NCBI RefSeq assembly: GCF_008630935.1 | Contig: NZ_CP043908.1 | Location: forward strand, 1,674,001 to 1,738,000 | Reading direction: 5' to 3' | From: Thermodesulfobacterium sp. TA1 | GTDB taxonomy: Bacteria > Desulfobacterota > Thermodesulfobacteria > Thermodesulfobacteriales > Thermodesulfobacteriaceae | Length of the DNA: 64,000 nt | Shown: positions 16,775 to 25,680 of the stretch, one piece after another | How positions within the stretch are numbered: position 1 is the stretch's first letter | How the letters are laid out: each line of letters begins with the position of its first letter | Notes under the pieces: model-generated | Told to the model about the DNA's origin: nothing | The model's input: the letters and a program-made list of their open reading frames with translations, nothing else | Databases searched by the model: none | Program-made: the position numbers and the translations under genes

Positions 16775-16929
16775 TTAAAGCACTCCTTTCCCTTAAGCTA
16801 ATCAGTCTAAGTTAGTCTACGTTTTATTATTTTCAAAAAATATGCCTGAAAAAAACAAGAAAATTATTAGGCTTTAGAGGGGGTAAACTTAAGGATGATG
16901 AATAAAAAATTTAACACCTGTGTAAAAAA

Positions 16930-18213
16930 CTACACACCTTGAGTAAAATCCCAAACCTTTTCTTCGATAACCGCTAATAAGGTTATCCCTTGTAGCTTTT
17001 TTCCAAGAAACGGGGTATTTTTACTTTTAGACTGAATAAGGGTTTCATCTAAAACATATGTTTTCTCAGGGTCAAAAAGGATAACTTCTGCTTTTTTCCC
17101 AGATTTAAAGCTCGGGGGATCGACGTTTATCACTTTAGCTGGATTACTTATCAGATATTCTGCCAGTTTTAAGGGAGTAAGCCAACCTTCTTTAACCAAC
17201 CGCACACTTAAAGGAAGTAATGTCTGAAGGCCTATCATTCCCGGAGAGGCTAAATTAAACTCTACCTCTTTTTCTAACACGCTATGTGGGGCATGATCGC
17301 TAGCTATTACCTGGATCAAACCTTCTTTTAGAGCCTGTTTGATGGCTATTACATCTTGTTCAGTTCTTAAAGGTGGATTAACCTTTGCCAAGGTATTGTA
17401 TTCTTCTACTTCTTTTTCGGTTAAAGTAAAATAATGGGGGCAAGTTTCAGCGGTAAAAGGCACGTTTTCTTCTTTAGCCCATCTTAGAAAAGGAAGTACT
17501 TCTTTACAAGATAGATGGGCCAAATGGATGGCTTTGCCGGTTTCCTTGGCTAAAAGCAGGTCTCTTACTACAGCAGAAACCTCAGCAGACCAAGGAATCC
17601 CTTTTAGTCCTAACTTAGCCGAAAAATAGCCTTCGTTTATCTGACCCCCTTGAGAAAGAAAAGGATCTTCACAATGAGAAATCACTGTAAGGTCAAACTG
17701 TTTGGCATAAAGCATCGCCCTTTTCATCACCTCTGAATTAGGGACCCATTTACCGTCATCGGACACAGCTACAGCTCCAGCCTGTTTAAGCCTTCCGAAT
17801 TCAGCAATTTCTTCTCCTTTTTGAGCTTTGGTGATACAGGCAATAGGATAAACCTTTACATAGCCTTTTTCTTGAGCCCTTTTTAAGATATATTCAGTAA
17901 TTTCTGGATTGTCGTTAGGAGGGTTGGTGTTTGGCATACAGGCAACCCTTAAAATCCCTCCATAAAGGGCTGCCTTTGTTCCTGTTTCTATATCTTCTTT
18001 CCATTCCTGACCCGGTTCTCTCAAATGAACATGAATATCAACCAACCCAGGCAAAACCCATTTACCTTCAGCCCAAAAAACCTTAGTATAAGGGTCTGAA
18101 GGTATTTCGTCTGCTATTCCTTTTATTTTCCCTTCCTCAATCAAAAGGTCTGCTACTTGATCTATTCCTTGAGAAGGATCTATGATCCTTCCCTTTTTAA
18201 TGAGTAGCTTCAT
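16930..18213 (-). CDS. pyrC: Dihydroorotase PyrC, class I
   Basis: Cyclises carbamoyl-aspartate to dihydroorotate in pyrimidine synthesis. The protein of about 427 residues has the binuclear metal motif DIHVHLREPG near residue 57, SHCEDP and HLAHLS His motifs, the catalytic ASDHAPH near residue 300, and the amidohydrolase fold. ATG 18213 is chosen since AGGTGG lies 8 nt upstream; a GTG at 18225 is the longer alternative. It overlaps the 3' end of pyrB by 17 nt, so the two are co-transcribed, as in many bacteria where PyrB and PyrC associate. Confidence 0.93.
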   Translation of the reverse strand: MKLLIKKGRIIDPSQGIDQVADLLIEEGKIKGIADEIPSDPYTKVFWAEGKWVLPGLVDIHVHLREPGQEWKEDIETGTKAALYGGILRVACMPNTNPPNDNPEITEYILKRAQEKGYVKVYPIACITKAQKGEEIAEFGRLKQAGAVAVSDDGKWVPNSEVMKRAMLYAKQFDLTVISHCEDPFLSQGGQINEGYFSAKLGLKGIPWSAEVSAVVRDLLLAKETGKAIHLAHLSCKEVLPFLRWAKEENVPFTAETCPHYFTLTEKEVEEYNTLAKVNPPLRTEQDVIAIKQALKEGLIQVIASDHAPHSVLEKEVEFNLASPGMIGLQTLLPLSVRLVKEGWLTPLKLAEYLISNPAKVINVDPPSFKSGKKAEVILFDPEKTYVLDETLIQSKSKNTPFLGKKLQGITLLAVIEEKVWDFTQGV

Positions 18214-19165
18214 AGGGTTTTCCACCTGTCAAAAGTTTTAGCAAAATAGCCATCCTTATGGCTACGCCGTTTTCTACTTGGTCAAGGATAACTTGAAAAG
18301 GATATTTTTCTATTTCTGGAGACAACTCAACCCCCCAATTTATTGGACCTGGATGCATAAGAAGAGCACCAGGTTTTAACAGGTCTAAATTTTTAAAGGT
18401 TAAACCAAAAAAGGTTTGATATTCTACTAAGCTGGGAACAAGTGCCTTGCCATGGCGCTCTTTTTGCACCCTAAGGGCAATTACTACATCTGCCTCTTTT
18501 AAAGCCTCTTTTGGGTCATAACAAACTTTAAAACCATCCGAAGAAATTCTAAAGTAATCTTCCTCTAAAGGTGTAGGCAAAAGATGGGCAGGCCCAGAAA
18601 CATAGACCTTTGCCCCCATCTTTTGAAAGGCTAAGATGTCTGACCTAGCTACTCGGCTGTGTTTTATGTCTCCTAAAATAGCCACTTTTAGCCCTAAAAA
18701 GGTGCCTAATTTTTCTTTTACTGTAAGAAGGTCAAGTAAAGCTTGAGTAGGATGTTCATGCGTTCCGTCTCCTGCATTTACTACCGAAATCTTTGAGTGT
18801 TTGGCGATAAAATGCGGAGCCCCTTCTATCGGATGTCTTATCACCAAAAGTTCAGCCCCTATAGCTTCTAAATTTTTCACCGTATCAAGCAGACTCTCCC
18901 CTTTTTCTATACTTGAACCTTTAGCAGAAAAAGTAAGAATATCGGCAGAAAGGGCTTTAGCTGCTCGGTCAAAAGAAAACCTAGTTCTGGTAGAAGGCTC
19001 ATAAAAAAGCAAAACCACCAACCTGCCCCTAAGAGTAGGCACCTTAGGAATGGGTCTTTTTAACACCTCTTTAAGCGTTTCGCCTAATTCTAAAAAACTT
19101 ATAATCTCCTCTGAAGAAAGAGACGCTATGTCCAAAAGATGCTGAGGTTTAGGACTTAAATCCAT
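18197..19165 (-). CDS. pyrB: Aspartate carbamoyltransferase catalytic subunit PyrB
   Basis: Joins carbamoyl phosphate to aspartate. The 322-residue protein has the carbamoyl-phosphate motif FYEPSTRTRFSFDRAA near residue 55, the SSIEKGESLLDT loop, the GDGTHEHPTQALLDLLTV block near residue 135 and HPGPINWGVE near the C-terminus. Length is standard. No pyrI-like gene is adjacent. It overlaps the LOG-family gene upstream by 10 nt. Confidence 0.94.
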   Translation of the reverse strand: MDLSPKPQHLLDIASLSSEEIISFLELGETLKEVLKRPIPKVPTLRGRLVVLLFYEPSTRTRFSFDRAAKALSADILTFSAKGSSIEKGESLLDTVKNLEAIGAELLVIRHPIEGAPHFIAKHSKISVVNAGDGTHEHPTQALLDLLTVKEKLGTFLGLKVAILGDIKHSRVARSDILAFQKMGAKVYVSGPAHLLPTPLEEDYFRISSDGFKVCYDPKEALKEADVVIALRVQKERHGKALVPSLVEYQTFFGLTFKNLDLLKPGALLMHPGPINWGVELSPEIEKYPFQVILDQVENGVAIRMAILLKLLTGGKPYEATH

Positions 19166-19836
19166 AAGTATTCCTTTATATACTCCAAGGTTTCTTCTGG
19201 CGTTTCTACAATCCTAAAAAGCTCTATATCCTTAGGAGAAATTTTGTTCTGCACAAGCAGATACTCTTTTAACCAATTGTAAAGAGGCAACCAAAACTCT
19301 TTTCCTACCAAGACTATAGGTACTGGTTTTATCTTTTTGGTTTGGACTAAAGTTAAAACCTCAAACATCTCGTCTAAAGTACCAAACCCTCCTGGGAAAA
19401 ACACAAAAGCTACAGAATATTTAGCCATCATTACCTTTCTAATAAAAAAATACTTAAAATCTAATCTTATGTTGGCGTAAGGATTAGGTATCTGTTCAAA
19501 AGGAAGCTTGATGTTAAGCCCTACAGAATATCCGTTAGCCTCAGCCGCTCCTTTATTAGCCGCCTCCATAATTCCTGGCCCACCTCCGGTTATCACCGAA
19601 AAACCTGATTTAACCAATAATTTACCTAACTCTACCGCCTTCTGATAATCAGGATGGTCTACAGGAGTTCTAGCAGACCCAAAAATTGTAACCCCAGGAT
19701 AAACCCGAGGAAGAACCTCAAAACCTTCTACAAACTCAGCAAGAATCTTAAAAAGTCTCCATGACTCCTTAGCTGCAAGGCCTTCTAACACATATTGCTT
19801 TTCTTCAAAAAGCTTCTCATTTAGCAATTTTTCCAT
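19156..19836 (-). CDS. LOG-family (TIGR00730) Rossmann-fold protein
   Basis: Member of the lysine-decarboxylase-like family whose characterised members release free bases from nucleoside 5'-monophosphates. The 226-residue protein has the two signatures GGGPGIMEAANKGA and PGGFGTLDEMFEVLT. An N-terminal extension of about 35 residues precedes the fold. Located between pyrB and recO in one transcript, which hints at nucleotide metabolism but gives no direct proof of substrate. Confidence 0.85.
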   Translation of the reverse strand: MEKLLNEKLFEEKQYVLEGLAAKESWRLFKILAEFVEGFEVLPRVYPGVTIFGSARTPVDHPDYQKAVELGKLLVKSGFSVITGGGPGIMEAANKGAAEANGYSVGLNIKLPFEQIPNPYANIRLDFKYFFIRKVMMAKYSVAFVFFPGGFGTLDEMFEVLTLVQTKKIKPVPIVLVGKEFWLPLYNWLKEYLLVQNKISPKDIELFRIVETPEETLEYIKEYLWI

Positions 19837-19837
19837 A

Positions 19838-20608
19838 TTAGCTTACTACCTCCATACCTAAAGTTTCTTTTACCATTTTTAGAGATATCACGTCAAATAC
19901 TAAAAAATACTGAAAAAATCTTTCGCTAATTTTGTTTAAAATCATCAAAACTTCTGAAGATAAACGGTTTTTTTTCATAGGTTCCTTTAAAAATTTAGGC
20001 TTTTTAGACATTTTACTAAAAATTTTCAAAACCTCAACTTGCTCTAAAGTAAGCCTAAAAGCGTTTTCTTCTTTACACCGATAACAAAGCACCCCTCCAT
20101 CCCTTACAGAAAAATAAAAAATTCTTTTAGGTTGATAACCGCATTTTACGCAACCCTCAACCTGAGGACTCCATCCTAAAAAACCAAGCATCTGCCATTC
20201 AAAAAAAACTTTATGCCAAAGGGTTATTTTAGGTTCTTTATCTAAAAACTTTATCCAATCTTTAATAAAATTAAAATATTCCACCTCTAAGCCCTTAAAA
20301 CTTACCTTAGAAAGCACCTCTCCTAAATAAGAAAAAAAAACATATTTTTCAAGGTCCTCCCAAAGGCTTTCAGGGATAAAAAGAAGGTCAGCTTTTTCTA
20401 AGATAGGAAGAGTTCCTTTAAAATTACGCCTTAGATGAAGGGTTAAAAGATTAAAATCTTCTAAAAGGTTGACAAACCTTCTTTTGCTTTTCTGAGCCCC
20501 TTTAGCTATCGCCCAAACCTTTCCTTTTGGGGTTAAGGTTTCTACTAAAAGGTCTATCTCACCAACCTTTTCCTTGGAAAGGACTAAACCTTCAATAGAA
20601 AAAAGCAT
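19838..20608 (-). CDS. recO: DNA repair protein RecO
   Basis: RecF-pathway mediator that loads RecA and anneals single strands. The 256-residue protein has an N-terminal OB-fold (EGLVLSKEKVGEIDLLVETLT followed by GKVWAIAKGAQKSKRR) and a helical C-terminal half with a zinc-finger of CVKCG and CYRCK. One base separates it from the LOG-family gene and 4 nt from the SurA-like gene, consistent with one transcript. Confidence 0.9.
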   Translation of the reverse strand: MLFSIEGLVLSKEKVGEIDLLVETLTPKGKVWAIAKGAQKSKRRFVNLLEDFNLLTLHLRRNFKGTLPILEKADLLFIPESLWEDLEKYVFFSYLGEVLSKVSFKGLEVEYFNFIKDWIKFLDKEPKITLWHKVFFEWQMLGFLGWSPQVEGCVKCGYQPKRIFYFSVRDGGVLCYRCKEENAFRLTLEQVEVLKIFSKMSKKPKFLKEPMKKNRLSSEVLMILNKISERFFQYFLVFDVISLKMVKETLGMEVVS

Positions 20609-20612
20609 CCTT

Positions 20613-21545
20613 TTAAAGATAAATCTTTACATACCTTTTCTCTTTTAATTCTTTGATCCATTTTTCTATAAACTTTTGGGCTTTTTCTTCAAACAGTTTT
20701 TGTTTAAGTCTCGGCTTTAGTTCCTCAAAAGCCGGTGGTTCATTTTCTCCTTTTTTAATCAGCTTTATAAGATAAAAATTATCTCCTACCTTTAAAGGTT
20801 CTGCTATCTCCTCTGGTTTTAACTCCTTGACCTTTTGTAAAACCTTAGGATCAAGCTCCTCTTCTTTAAAACTTTCGTTAAAAAACATCCCCTTTTCCTT
20901 AGAAAGGTTCTTTATAAGGTCTTCAAAGGTTTTACCTTTAACCAACTCCTCATACAAACTTTTAGCTAAACCTTCATCTTTAGTAATAAAAACAGAAAGC
21001 CAGTATCTAAAAGATTTATCATATCTTTTTATTTCCTCTGCATAAAGAGGCTTTAGGTCTTCGTCAGTAATTACAATCTTTTCTTTTAACATAAAATGCA
21101 CAAGCCTCATCTTTAAAAGGATATCCTTAATCTTTTTCTTATACTCCTCTAAGGTTAGACCTTTTTCTTTTAACCTTTGTTTGAAGTTCTCTTCCCCTCC
21201 CAAGGACTTAATTTCCTCTTTCAAATAAGCCTCTATCTCTTCGTCTTCTACCTTAAACCCATATTTTTTAGCCTCTAAACCTACCAGTGTATCTTCTATC
21301 CAATCGTTTAAAACCTTATTCCTGATTTCTTCTTTGACTTTTTCTTTCTCTTCTGAAGACATTTCTGGTTTCAAGAATTTTTGATAAAAAGGAGCACAAA
21401 GGTCCTCAAGCTCATATAAGGTTAAAAACTCTTCTCCTACTACTGCAACTATCTGGTTTATTTTAACCACCGCCTGAGCATAAGAAAAAATTGGAATAAC
21501 TAAAAAGAAAAACAATAGAAATCCTTTTAGTAAATTATGTCTCAT
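20613..21545 (-). CDS. SurA-like periplasmic chaperone / peptidyl-prolyl isomerase
   Basis: Probable folding factor for outer-membrane proteins. The 310-residue protein begins with a signal peptide (hydrophobic core ending at SYA-QA near residue 24), followed by a SurA-type N-domain (INQIVAVVGEEFLTLYELEDL). A single divergent parvulin-type segment lies around residues 180-270, less well conserved than in the PpiC protein encoded nearby. SurA of enterobacteria has two parvulin domains and about 430 residues, so this is a shorter version. It follows htrA by 5 nt, a sensible envelope quality-control pair. Confidence 0.75.
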   Translation of the reverse strand: MRHNLLKGFLLFFFLVIPIFSYAQAVVKINQIVAVVGEEFLTLYELEDLCAPFYQKFLKPEMSSEEKEKVKEEIRNKVLNDWIEDTLVGLEAKKYGFKVEDEEIEAYLKEEIKSLGGEENFKQRLKEKGLTLEEYKKKIKDILLKMRLVHFMLKEKIVITDEDLKPLYAEEIKRYDKSFRYWLSVFITKDEGLAKSLYEELVKGKTFEDLIKNLSKEKGMFFNESFKEEELDPKVLQKVKELKPEEIAEPLKVGDNFYLIKLIKKGENEPPAFEELKPRLKQKLFEEKAQKFIEKWIKELKEKRYVKIYL

Positions 21546-21550
21546 AGCGA

Positions 21551-23038
21551 TTACATCTCCTCTAAACTAAGAGAAACCAACCTTCGCCCTCCGTTTACCC
21601 TTATTCCAAGCAAGACCGTTTTAGATTTAACCGCTTTTTTAAGCCCTTTCAAAAAATCTTTAAGGTTATTAACCTTTACTCCGTTTACCTCGTCTATTAC
21701 CATACCTGGGGTTAGGTTTGCATAATCTGCCGGAGATTCAGGGATAACTTCTGTTATCACTACACCTTTGGTTTGCTTTAGGCCTAACCTTTTAGCAAGG
21801 GCTGGAGTAAGTTCCTCAACATAAAACCCCAACTGTTCTAAAATCTCTTGGGCTTCTTCTAATTCTGCCTTAGAAATAAAGGCATTTTCAGGAGGAGACC
21901 CCACTATAACCTTAATTTTTTCTAGTTTATTATCTCTAATCACGTCAAGCACTACCTCTGTCCCTGGTTTGGATAGTAAGATGTAACTTTTCAACTCCAA
22001 AGCATTTTTAACTGTTTTTCCGTTAAACCCTACTACTACGTCTTTTTCTTTTAAGCCCGCCTTATAAGCCGGTGAATTAGGCATTACCTCGGTTATCACC
22101 GCCCCATCAGAAACGTTTTTAATCCCAAGGACCTTAGCAAGATTGGGGGTTAAGTCTTGGATGGTTATCCCTAAAAAACCTCTTTCTACCTTACCTTTAG
22201 ATTTAAGTTGTTCTACTACCGTTTTTACGATGTTGCTTGGAATAGCAAAACCTATTCCCATATACCCGCCAGACCGGCTAAATATAGCGGTATTCATTCC
22301 TATAACTTCTCCTTTAAGGTTGATAAGAGGCCCTCCTGAATTTCCAGGGTTGATCGCTGCATCAGTTTGAATAAAATCTTCCACGTCTGAGATACCTATA
22401 CCGCTTCTGCTTTTAGCACTTATAACCCCTACGGTAATGGTATGAGTAAGACCAAAAGGATTGCCTATCGCTATCACCCACTCCCCTGTTTTAATAAGGT
22501 CTGAATCTCCAAAAGAAAGGGTAGGAAGGTTGTTAGCGTTTATTTTTAACAAGGCTACATCTGAAAGAGGGTCTGCCCCTATCTTTTCTGCTGAGAAAGA
22601 ACGACCATCAAGAAGTTTAACCGTTATTTTTTGAGCGTTTTGGATTACATGATTGTTGGTAACGATGTATCCATCAGAGGAAATAATAAAACCTGATCCT
22701 GCGCCCCTTTCTCTATATCTTGGCAACGAAGGAAAATTTCTAAAAAATGGATCTCTAAAAAAATCAAAAGGAAAGGGATTAACTTCTACCGTCCTTTCGG
22801 TTTCTATATAGACTACCGCTGAAGCTGTCTTTTCTGCTAAATACGAAAAGGCTTCAGAAAGTTTAATGGCATGGGTTAAACTTTCTTGGTTTATCCTCTC
22901 TCCGTCTTGAGCAATAAGCCTTGACTTAAAACTGCTTTTTTCTAAAAAAGCCTTGCTGGCAAACCCTAAGGCAAAGAACAACAAAACCAATAAGATGACC
23001 TTATATTTTCTAAAATGCCACCAAACGGTTGACCTCAT
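21551..23038 (-). CDS. HtrA/DegP-family periplasmic serine protease
   Basis: Envelope protease-chaperone. From the chosen ATG (23038, GGAGGTGG upstream) it has 495 residues: an uncleaved or cleaved N-terminal signal/anchor helix, then a trypsin-like domain with catalytic His in YIVTNNHVI, Asp in DPLSDVALLKI and Ser in NPGNSGGPLINL, followed by two PDZ domains (GFLGITIQDL and the C-terminal GVVITEVIPESPA block). The frame extends 14 codons further upstream but that start lacks a ribosome site. The 5' end overlaps the RNase H-like gene by 29 nt. Confidence 0.92.
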   Translation of the reverse strand: MRSTVWWHFRKYKVILLVLLFFALGFASKAFLEKSSFKSRLIAQDGERINQESLTHAIKLSEAFSYLAEKTASAVVYIETERTVEVNPFPFDFFRDPFFRNFPSLPRYRERGAGSGFIISSDGYIVTNNHVIQNAQKITVKLLDGRSFSAEKIGADPLSDVALLKINANNLPTLSFGDSDLIKTGEWVIAIGNPFGLTHTITVGVISAKSRSGIGISDVEDFIQTDAAINPGNSGGPLINLKGEVIGMNTAIFSRSGGYMGIGFAIPSNIVKTVVEQLKSKGKVERGFLGITIQDLTPNLAKVLGIKNVSDGAVITEVMPNSPAYKAGLKEKDVVVGFNGKTVKNALELKSYILLSKPGTEVVLDVIRDNKLEKIKVIVGSPPENAFISKAELEEAQEILEQLGFYVEELTPALAKRLGLKQTKGVVITEVIPESPADYANLTPGMVIDEVNGVKVNNLKDFLKGLKKAVKSKTVLLGIRVNGGRRLVSLSLEEM

Positions 23039-23627
23039 CTTTTCCACCTCCCTTTTGCCCTTCACCTTTTTGCTCAACAAGCTTGTTAACTACATATTCA
23101 AAAATTTTTTTTAGATTTACTACATCTTCTTTGTTGTAAAGAATAAGTTTTCTTAAAGCCCTTTTGTCTTTAGCTTCTATCCATCTTTGCCATAATTTTA
23201 CCGCATCATATCCATTCATACCGTCTGTCTCTCGATTTATTCCTAAAGCTTTTTCTATCTTTTTTAACCCTCCTTTTAAACCTACAAAACTAGAAAGAAT
23301 ATACAAGTCTAAATGAACAACCGGCATAGAAAGATCAGAGAAGCGTTTTTTAATAAAAGGAAGATCAAATCTTTCTCCGCCAAAAGTAACCCATACAGGA
23401 GAAGCCTTAAGAAGAGAAAGAGAACGCTCTAAATTAAACCCTTTAATAAAAGGTAAATATTTCCCTTGGGTGTAAATCCCTATTAGGGTTATGTCGTTTT
23501 TTTCCTTAGATAATCCCTCGGTTTCTATGTCTAAAAACAACAAAGAAGAGGTCTTTTTAGCACAAAGAAGACAAAGATCTACTAAACTTAAGGCTTCTCT
23601 ATCTATTATGCCTTTCAGTTCTAACAT
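23010..23627 (-). CDS. RNase H-like 3'-5' exonuclease-fold protein (YprB type)
   Basis: Likely nuclease of the DEDD superfamily, 205 aa. The first acidic motif is FLDIETEGL near residue 32, followed by a WVTFGGERFDLPFIKKRF block (second acidic motif), HLDLYILSS and a C-terminal YNKEDVVNLKKIF (third motif, with the Asp). This order matches the RNase_H_2 (PF13482) family of bacterial proteins with unassigned roles. The last residues are charged and low in complexity because they overlap the htrA start region. Confidence 0.8.
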   Translation of the reverse strand: MLELKGIIDREALSLVDLCLLCAKKTSSLLFLDIETEGLSKEKNDITLIGIYTQGKYLPFIKGFNLERSLSLLKASPVWVTFGGERFDLPFIKKRFSDLSMPVVHLDLYILSSFVGLKGGLKKIEKALGINRETDGMNGYDAVKLWQRWIEAKDKRALRKLILYNKEDVVNLKKIFEYVVNKLVEQKGEGQKGGGKDEVNRLVAF

Positions 23628-23654
23628 CTCCTTTATTTAATCTATTTTTTTAAT

Positions 23655-24518
23655 TTAATATATCTTAGGGGTATATTTTTGAGAAAGTTTTTGGATCAAG
23701 TCTTTCATCAAAACCTCTTCCTTTTCTTCTATTAAATCTCTTTCCACTAAGGGTTTGGCCTCTTCAAAAGTTAAAGTTTTAGCAGGTATCTTTTTTACCA
23801 CCTTAATAAGGTGGTATCCATAGTTAGACCTAATAGGCTGGCTTATTTCTCCGGGGTTAAGACTAAAAATTTTCGCCTCAAACTGTGGGTCGGTTTCACC
23901 TTTTTTTATAATCCCCAGACTTCCTCCCTGGTTCTTAGATTGGGTGTCATCTGAATAAGCTTTAGCCAAATCTTCAAACTTAGCCCCTTTAAGCAGCTGG
24001 GCTCTGATTTGATTAGCTTTTTTAAGCGCCTTTTCTTCCTCTTCTTTTTTAGCTTTAGGGGATAGATAAACCAATATATGTTTTAGTTCAACTGCCTCAG
24101 GCTCTACATATCTTTCTTTATTCTTTTCATAATAGCTTTTTAATTCTTCTTCAGACACCTTGATTCCTGCAAGCTTAGCTTTTAAATACTTTTGAGCCAA
24201 TACTTGTTTTTCTATGTTTGCAAGTTCTCTCTGCACCTCTGGAGTTTTATCCAATCCTTCATCCTTGGCTGCAAGGCCTAATAAACTTAAGGTTATCCAT
24301 CTTTCTACCAAAGTTTTCTTAATCTGTTCCTTAGCCCCTGGAGAAGACTTGATAAGTTCCTGAACCTGAGGGTCCTGATTAAGTACTTTCTCTACCTCTT
24401 CCTCATAAAGCTTATAAGGACCAACCTCTGCTAAAACCTTAGCTTCTGCTCCATAACCGATTTGTCTACCCCAAACAAACATCAAAACCAAAACACATAA
24501 CAATAAGCACTTTTTCAT
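23655..24518 (-). CDS. PpiC/PrsA-type parvulin peptidyl-prolyl isomerase, exported
   Basis: Extracytoplasmic foldase. The 287-residue protein has a signal peptide (hydrophobic core LLLCVLVLMFVWG), a SurA-like N-terminal helical region, then a well-conserved parvulin domain around residues 140-240 (ELKHILVYLSP, AKAYSDDTQSKNQGGSLGIIKKGE, SQPIRSNYGYHLIKV). A short helical tail follows. A GGAGGG-type site precedes the start. It is the second gene after the leaderless promoter of the hexapeptide-repeat gene. Confidence 0.9.
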   Translation of the reverse strand: MKKCLLLCVLVLMFVWGRQIGYGAEAKVLAEVGPYKLYEEEVEKVLNQDPQVQELIKSSPGAKEQIKKTLVERWITLSLLGLAAKDEGLDKTPEVQRELANIEKQVLAQKYLKAKLAGIKVSEEELKSYYEKNKERYVEPEAVELKHILVYLSPKAKKEEEEKALKKANQIRAQLLKGAKFEDLAKAYSDDTQSKNQGGSLGIIKKGETDPQFEAKIFSLNPGEISQPIRSNYGYHLIKVVKKIPAKTLTFEEAKPLVERDLIEEKEEVLMKDLIQKLSQKYTPKIY

Positions 24519-24532
24519 CTAAACCCTCCAAA

Positions 24533-25306
24533 CTATTTTATTTTAGTAAAAGGACCAAAAAAACCTGGTCCAGCCACCCGTGCTGGGAAAACAAAAGAAA
24601 ACTTTCCTAAAATCGTTCCTGGTTGCAAAACAGAATTACAACCAGTCTGACAACCATCCCCTAAAATAGCTCCTAATTTTTTAAGACCTGTCTTTATAAC
24701 CTCCCCTTCTATCGTAAAGATGATTTCTTTTTTGTTAAACTTTAGGTTAGCTAATTTTGTGCCTGCACCAAGATTAACTTGAGCCCCGAGAATGCTGTCC
24801 CCTACATAAGCAAAATGAGCAGCCTTAGCTTGAGACAAAAAGATAGAATTTTTTACCTCGGTGGTATGCCCTATCACACAACCCACCCCGGTATAAACGC
24901 TTCCTCTCACATAAGCCCCTTGCCTAACCTCTGTCCCTTGCGAAAAATAGGCAGGCCCTTGGATGATGGCAAAGGGCTCAACCTTCACCCCTTTTTCAAA
25001 ATAGATTTTTTCACTGGATAAAAAGGCACCTGCCATAAGAAGGGCTCCTTCCACCTTTTCTCCTTTAAAATAAAAACCATCTTCGCCCTTCTCTAACTCT
25101 TTAAAAGAAAGAACCTCTCCTTCTTCAGTAAGCAAAAGAGTTTCCGGCAAGGGCAAGTTTAAAGGAACCTCCTTAGGAAGAGAAGGCACAATATCGTTTA
25201 AAAAGGTCTTTAAAGCTTTTAAGGCTTCCCAAGGATAAGACCCTTCAAAAAGAGAGGCTATCTTTTCTTTTACTAAGTCTTCAAAAAAATCTACTAATTT
25301 AATCAT
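24533..25306 (-). CDS. Left-handed beta-helix (hexapeptide repeat) protein, sugar-nucleotide acyltransferase-like
   Basis: The 257-residue protein has an N-terminal helical region (1-65) followed by degenerate hexapeptide repeats (about residues 85-250), resembling the acetyltransferase half of GlmU or the C-terminal domain of sugar-1-phosphate nucleotidylyltransferases. Family-like segments include GAYVRGSVYTGVGCVIGHTTEVKNS split across repeats and GAILGDGCQTGCNSVLQPGT. There is no nucleotidyltransferase domain, so it is either a stand-alone acyltransferase or a binding partner. It heads the minus-strand run to pyrC and is read from a consensus promoter only a few bases from its ATG, without a ribosome site. 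Confidence 0.75.
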   Translation of the reverse strand: MIKLVDFFEDLVKEKIASLFEGSYPWEALKALKTFLNDIVPSLPKEVPLNLPLPETLLLTEEGEVLSFKELEKGEDGFYFKGEKVEGALLMAGAFLSSEKIYFEKGVKVEPFAIIQGPAYFSQGTEVRQGAYVRGSVYTGVGCVIGHTTEVKNSIFLSQAKAAHFAYVGDSILGAQVNLGAGTKLANLKFNKKEIIFTIEGEVIKTGLKKLGAILGDGCQTGCNSVLQPGTILGKFSFVFPARVAGPGFFGPFTKIK

Positions 25307-25316
25307 GTTAGAAATA

Positions 25317-25344
25317 ATTATAAACCCAAAAAAAGACTTGTCAA
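25317..25344 (-). promoter_or_regulatory. Promoter giving a near-leaderless message for the hexapeptide-repeat gene
   Basis: On the minus strand TTGACA (25339-25344) and TATAAT (25317-25322) are separated by 16 nt. The expected start of transcription is about 3-4 nt upstream of the ATG at 25306, leaving no room for a Shine-Dalgarno site. Confidence 0.65.
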
Positions 25345-25392
25345 AACAGAAAAATTGATTAAAATTTTAAAATATATTTAAGCGACCAAGTC

Positions 25393-25466
25393 GCCCCTGT
25401 AGCTCAACAGGATAGAGCAGCGGCCTTCTAAGCCGTAGGTTGGGGGTTCGAGTCCCTCCGGGGGCG
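25393..25466 (+). tRNA. tRNA-Arg (anticodon UCU)
   Basis: The cloverleaf folds by hand. The acceptor stem GCCCCTG pairs with CGGGGGC, followed by discriminator G. The anticodon stem GCGGC/GCCGT encloses loop CTTCTAA with anticodon TCT (reads AGA). The T stem GGGGG/CCCTC encloses TTCGAGT. CCA is not encoded. It stands alone, divergent from the hexapeptide-repeat operon; no convincing -35 site was found in front of it. Confidence 0.96.
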
Positions 25467-25639
25467 CTTCTTTAATTCAATTTATTTTCTTTATTTTTCT
25501 TTTATTAAAGACCTTACGTACTTTCATTCTTATCGCTAAGTTTAATCCTTTTATTCCTTAGTTTATTCTTAATCAGTTTCCGAACCTTAAAATATGCTTT
25601 ATAGCTTAATAAGCTAATCTTTCAAAATATTTCCTTTTC
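25467..25639. other. Non-coding AT-rich gap after tRNA-Arg
   Basis: No ORF with a ribosome site is visible. The only structure is a small 6-bp hairpin at 25602-25616 (TAGCTT/AAGCTA) without a following T-run, so it is not called a terminator. The promoter of the lytic transglycosylase gene lies at the right end. Confidence 0.5.
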
Positions 25640-25668
25640 TTGACTTTTACTTTATTTTATACTATAAT
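25640..25668 (+). promoter_or_regulatory. Promoter giving a near-leaderless message for the lytic transglycosylase gene
   Basis: TTGACT (25640-25645) and a perfect TATAAT (25663-25668) are 17 nt apart. The predicted transcription start is near 25675 and the ATG is at 25681, so the 5' leader would be about 6 nt with no ribosome site. Confidence 0.7.
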
Positions 25669-25680
25669 TGTAAAATTACT

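Noticed and set aside
16800-16830. Repeated TTAGACT-like motifs upstream of lpxC as an operator
   Set aside because: Only two imperfect copies in a short gap; indistinguishable from chance by eye.
16895-16942. 15-codon plus-strand ORF with AAGG upstream in the lpxC-pyrC gap
   Set aside because: Very short, no promoter, no recognisable peptide; likely chance in AT-rich sequence.
25338-25380. Consensus promoter for tRNA-Arg
   Set aside because: TTGTCA and TATATT-like boxes are present but not at a workable spacing.
25602-25616. Small hairpin TAGCTT/AAGCTA as a terminator for tRNA-Arg
   Set aside because: The stem is only 6 bp, has no T-run and lies 136 nt from the tRNA end.
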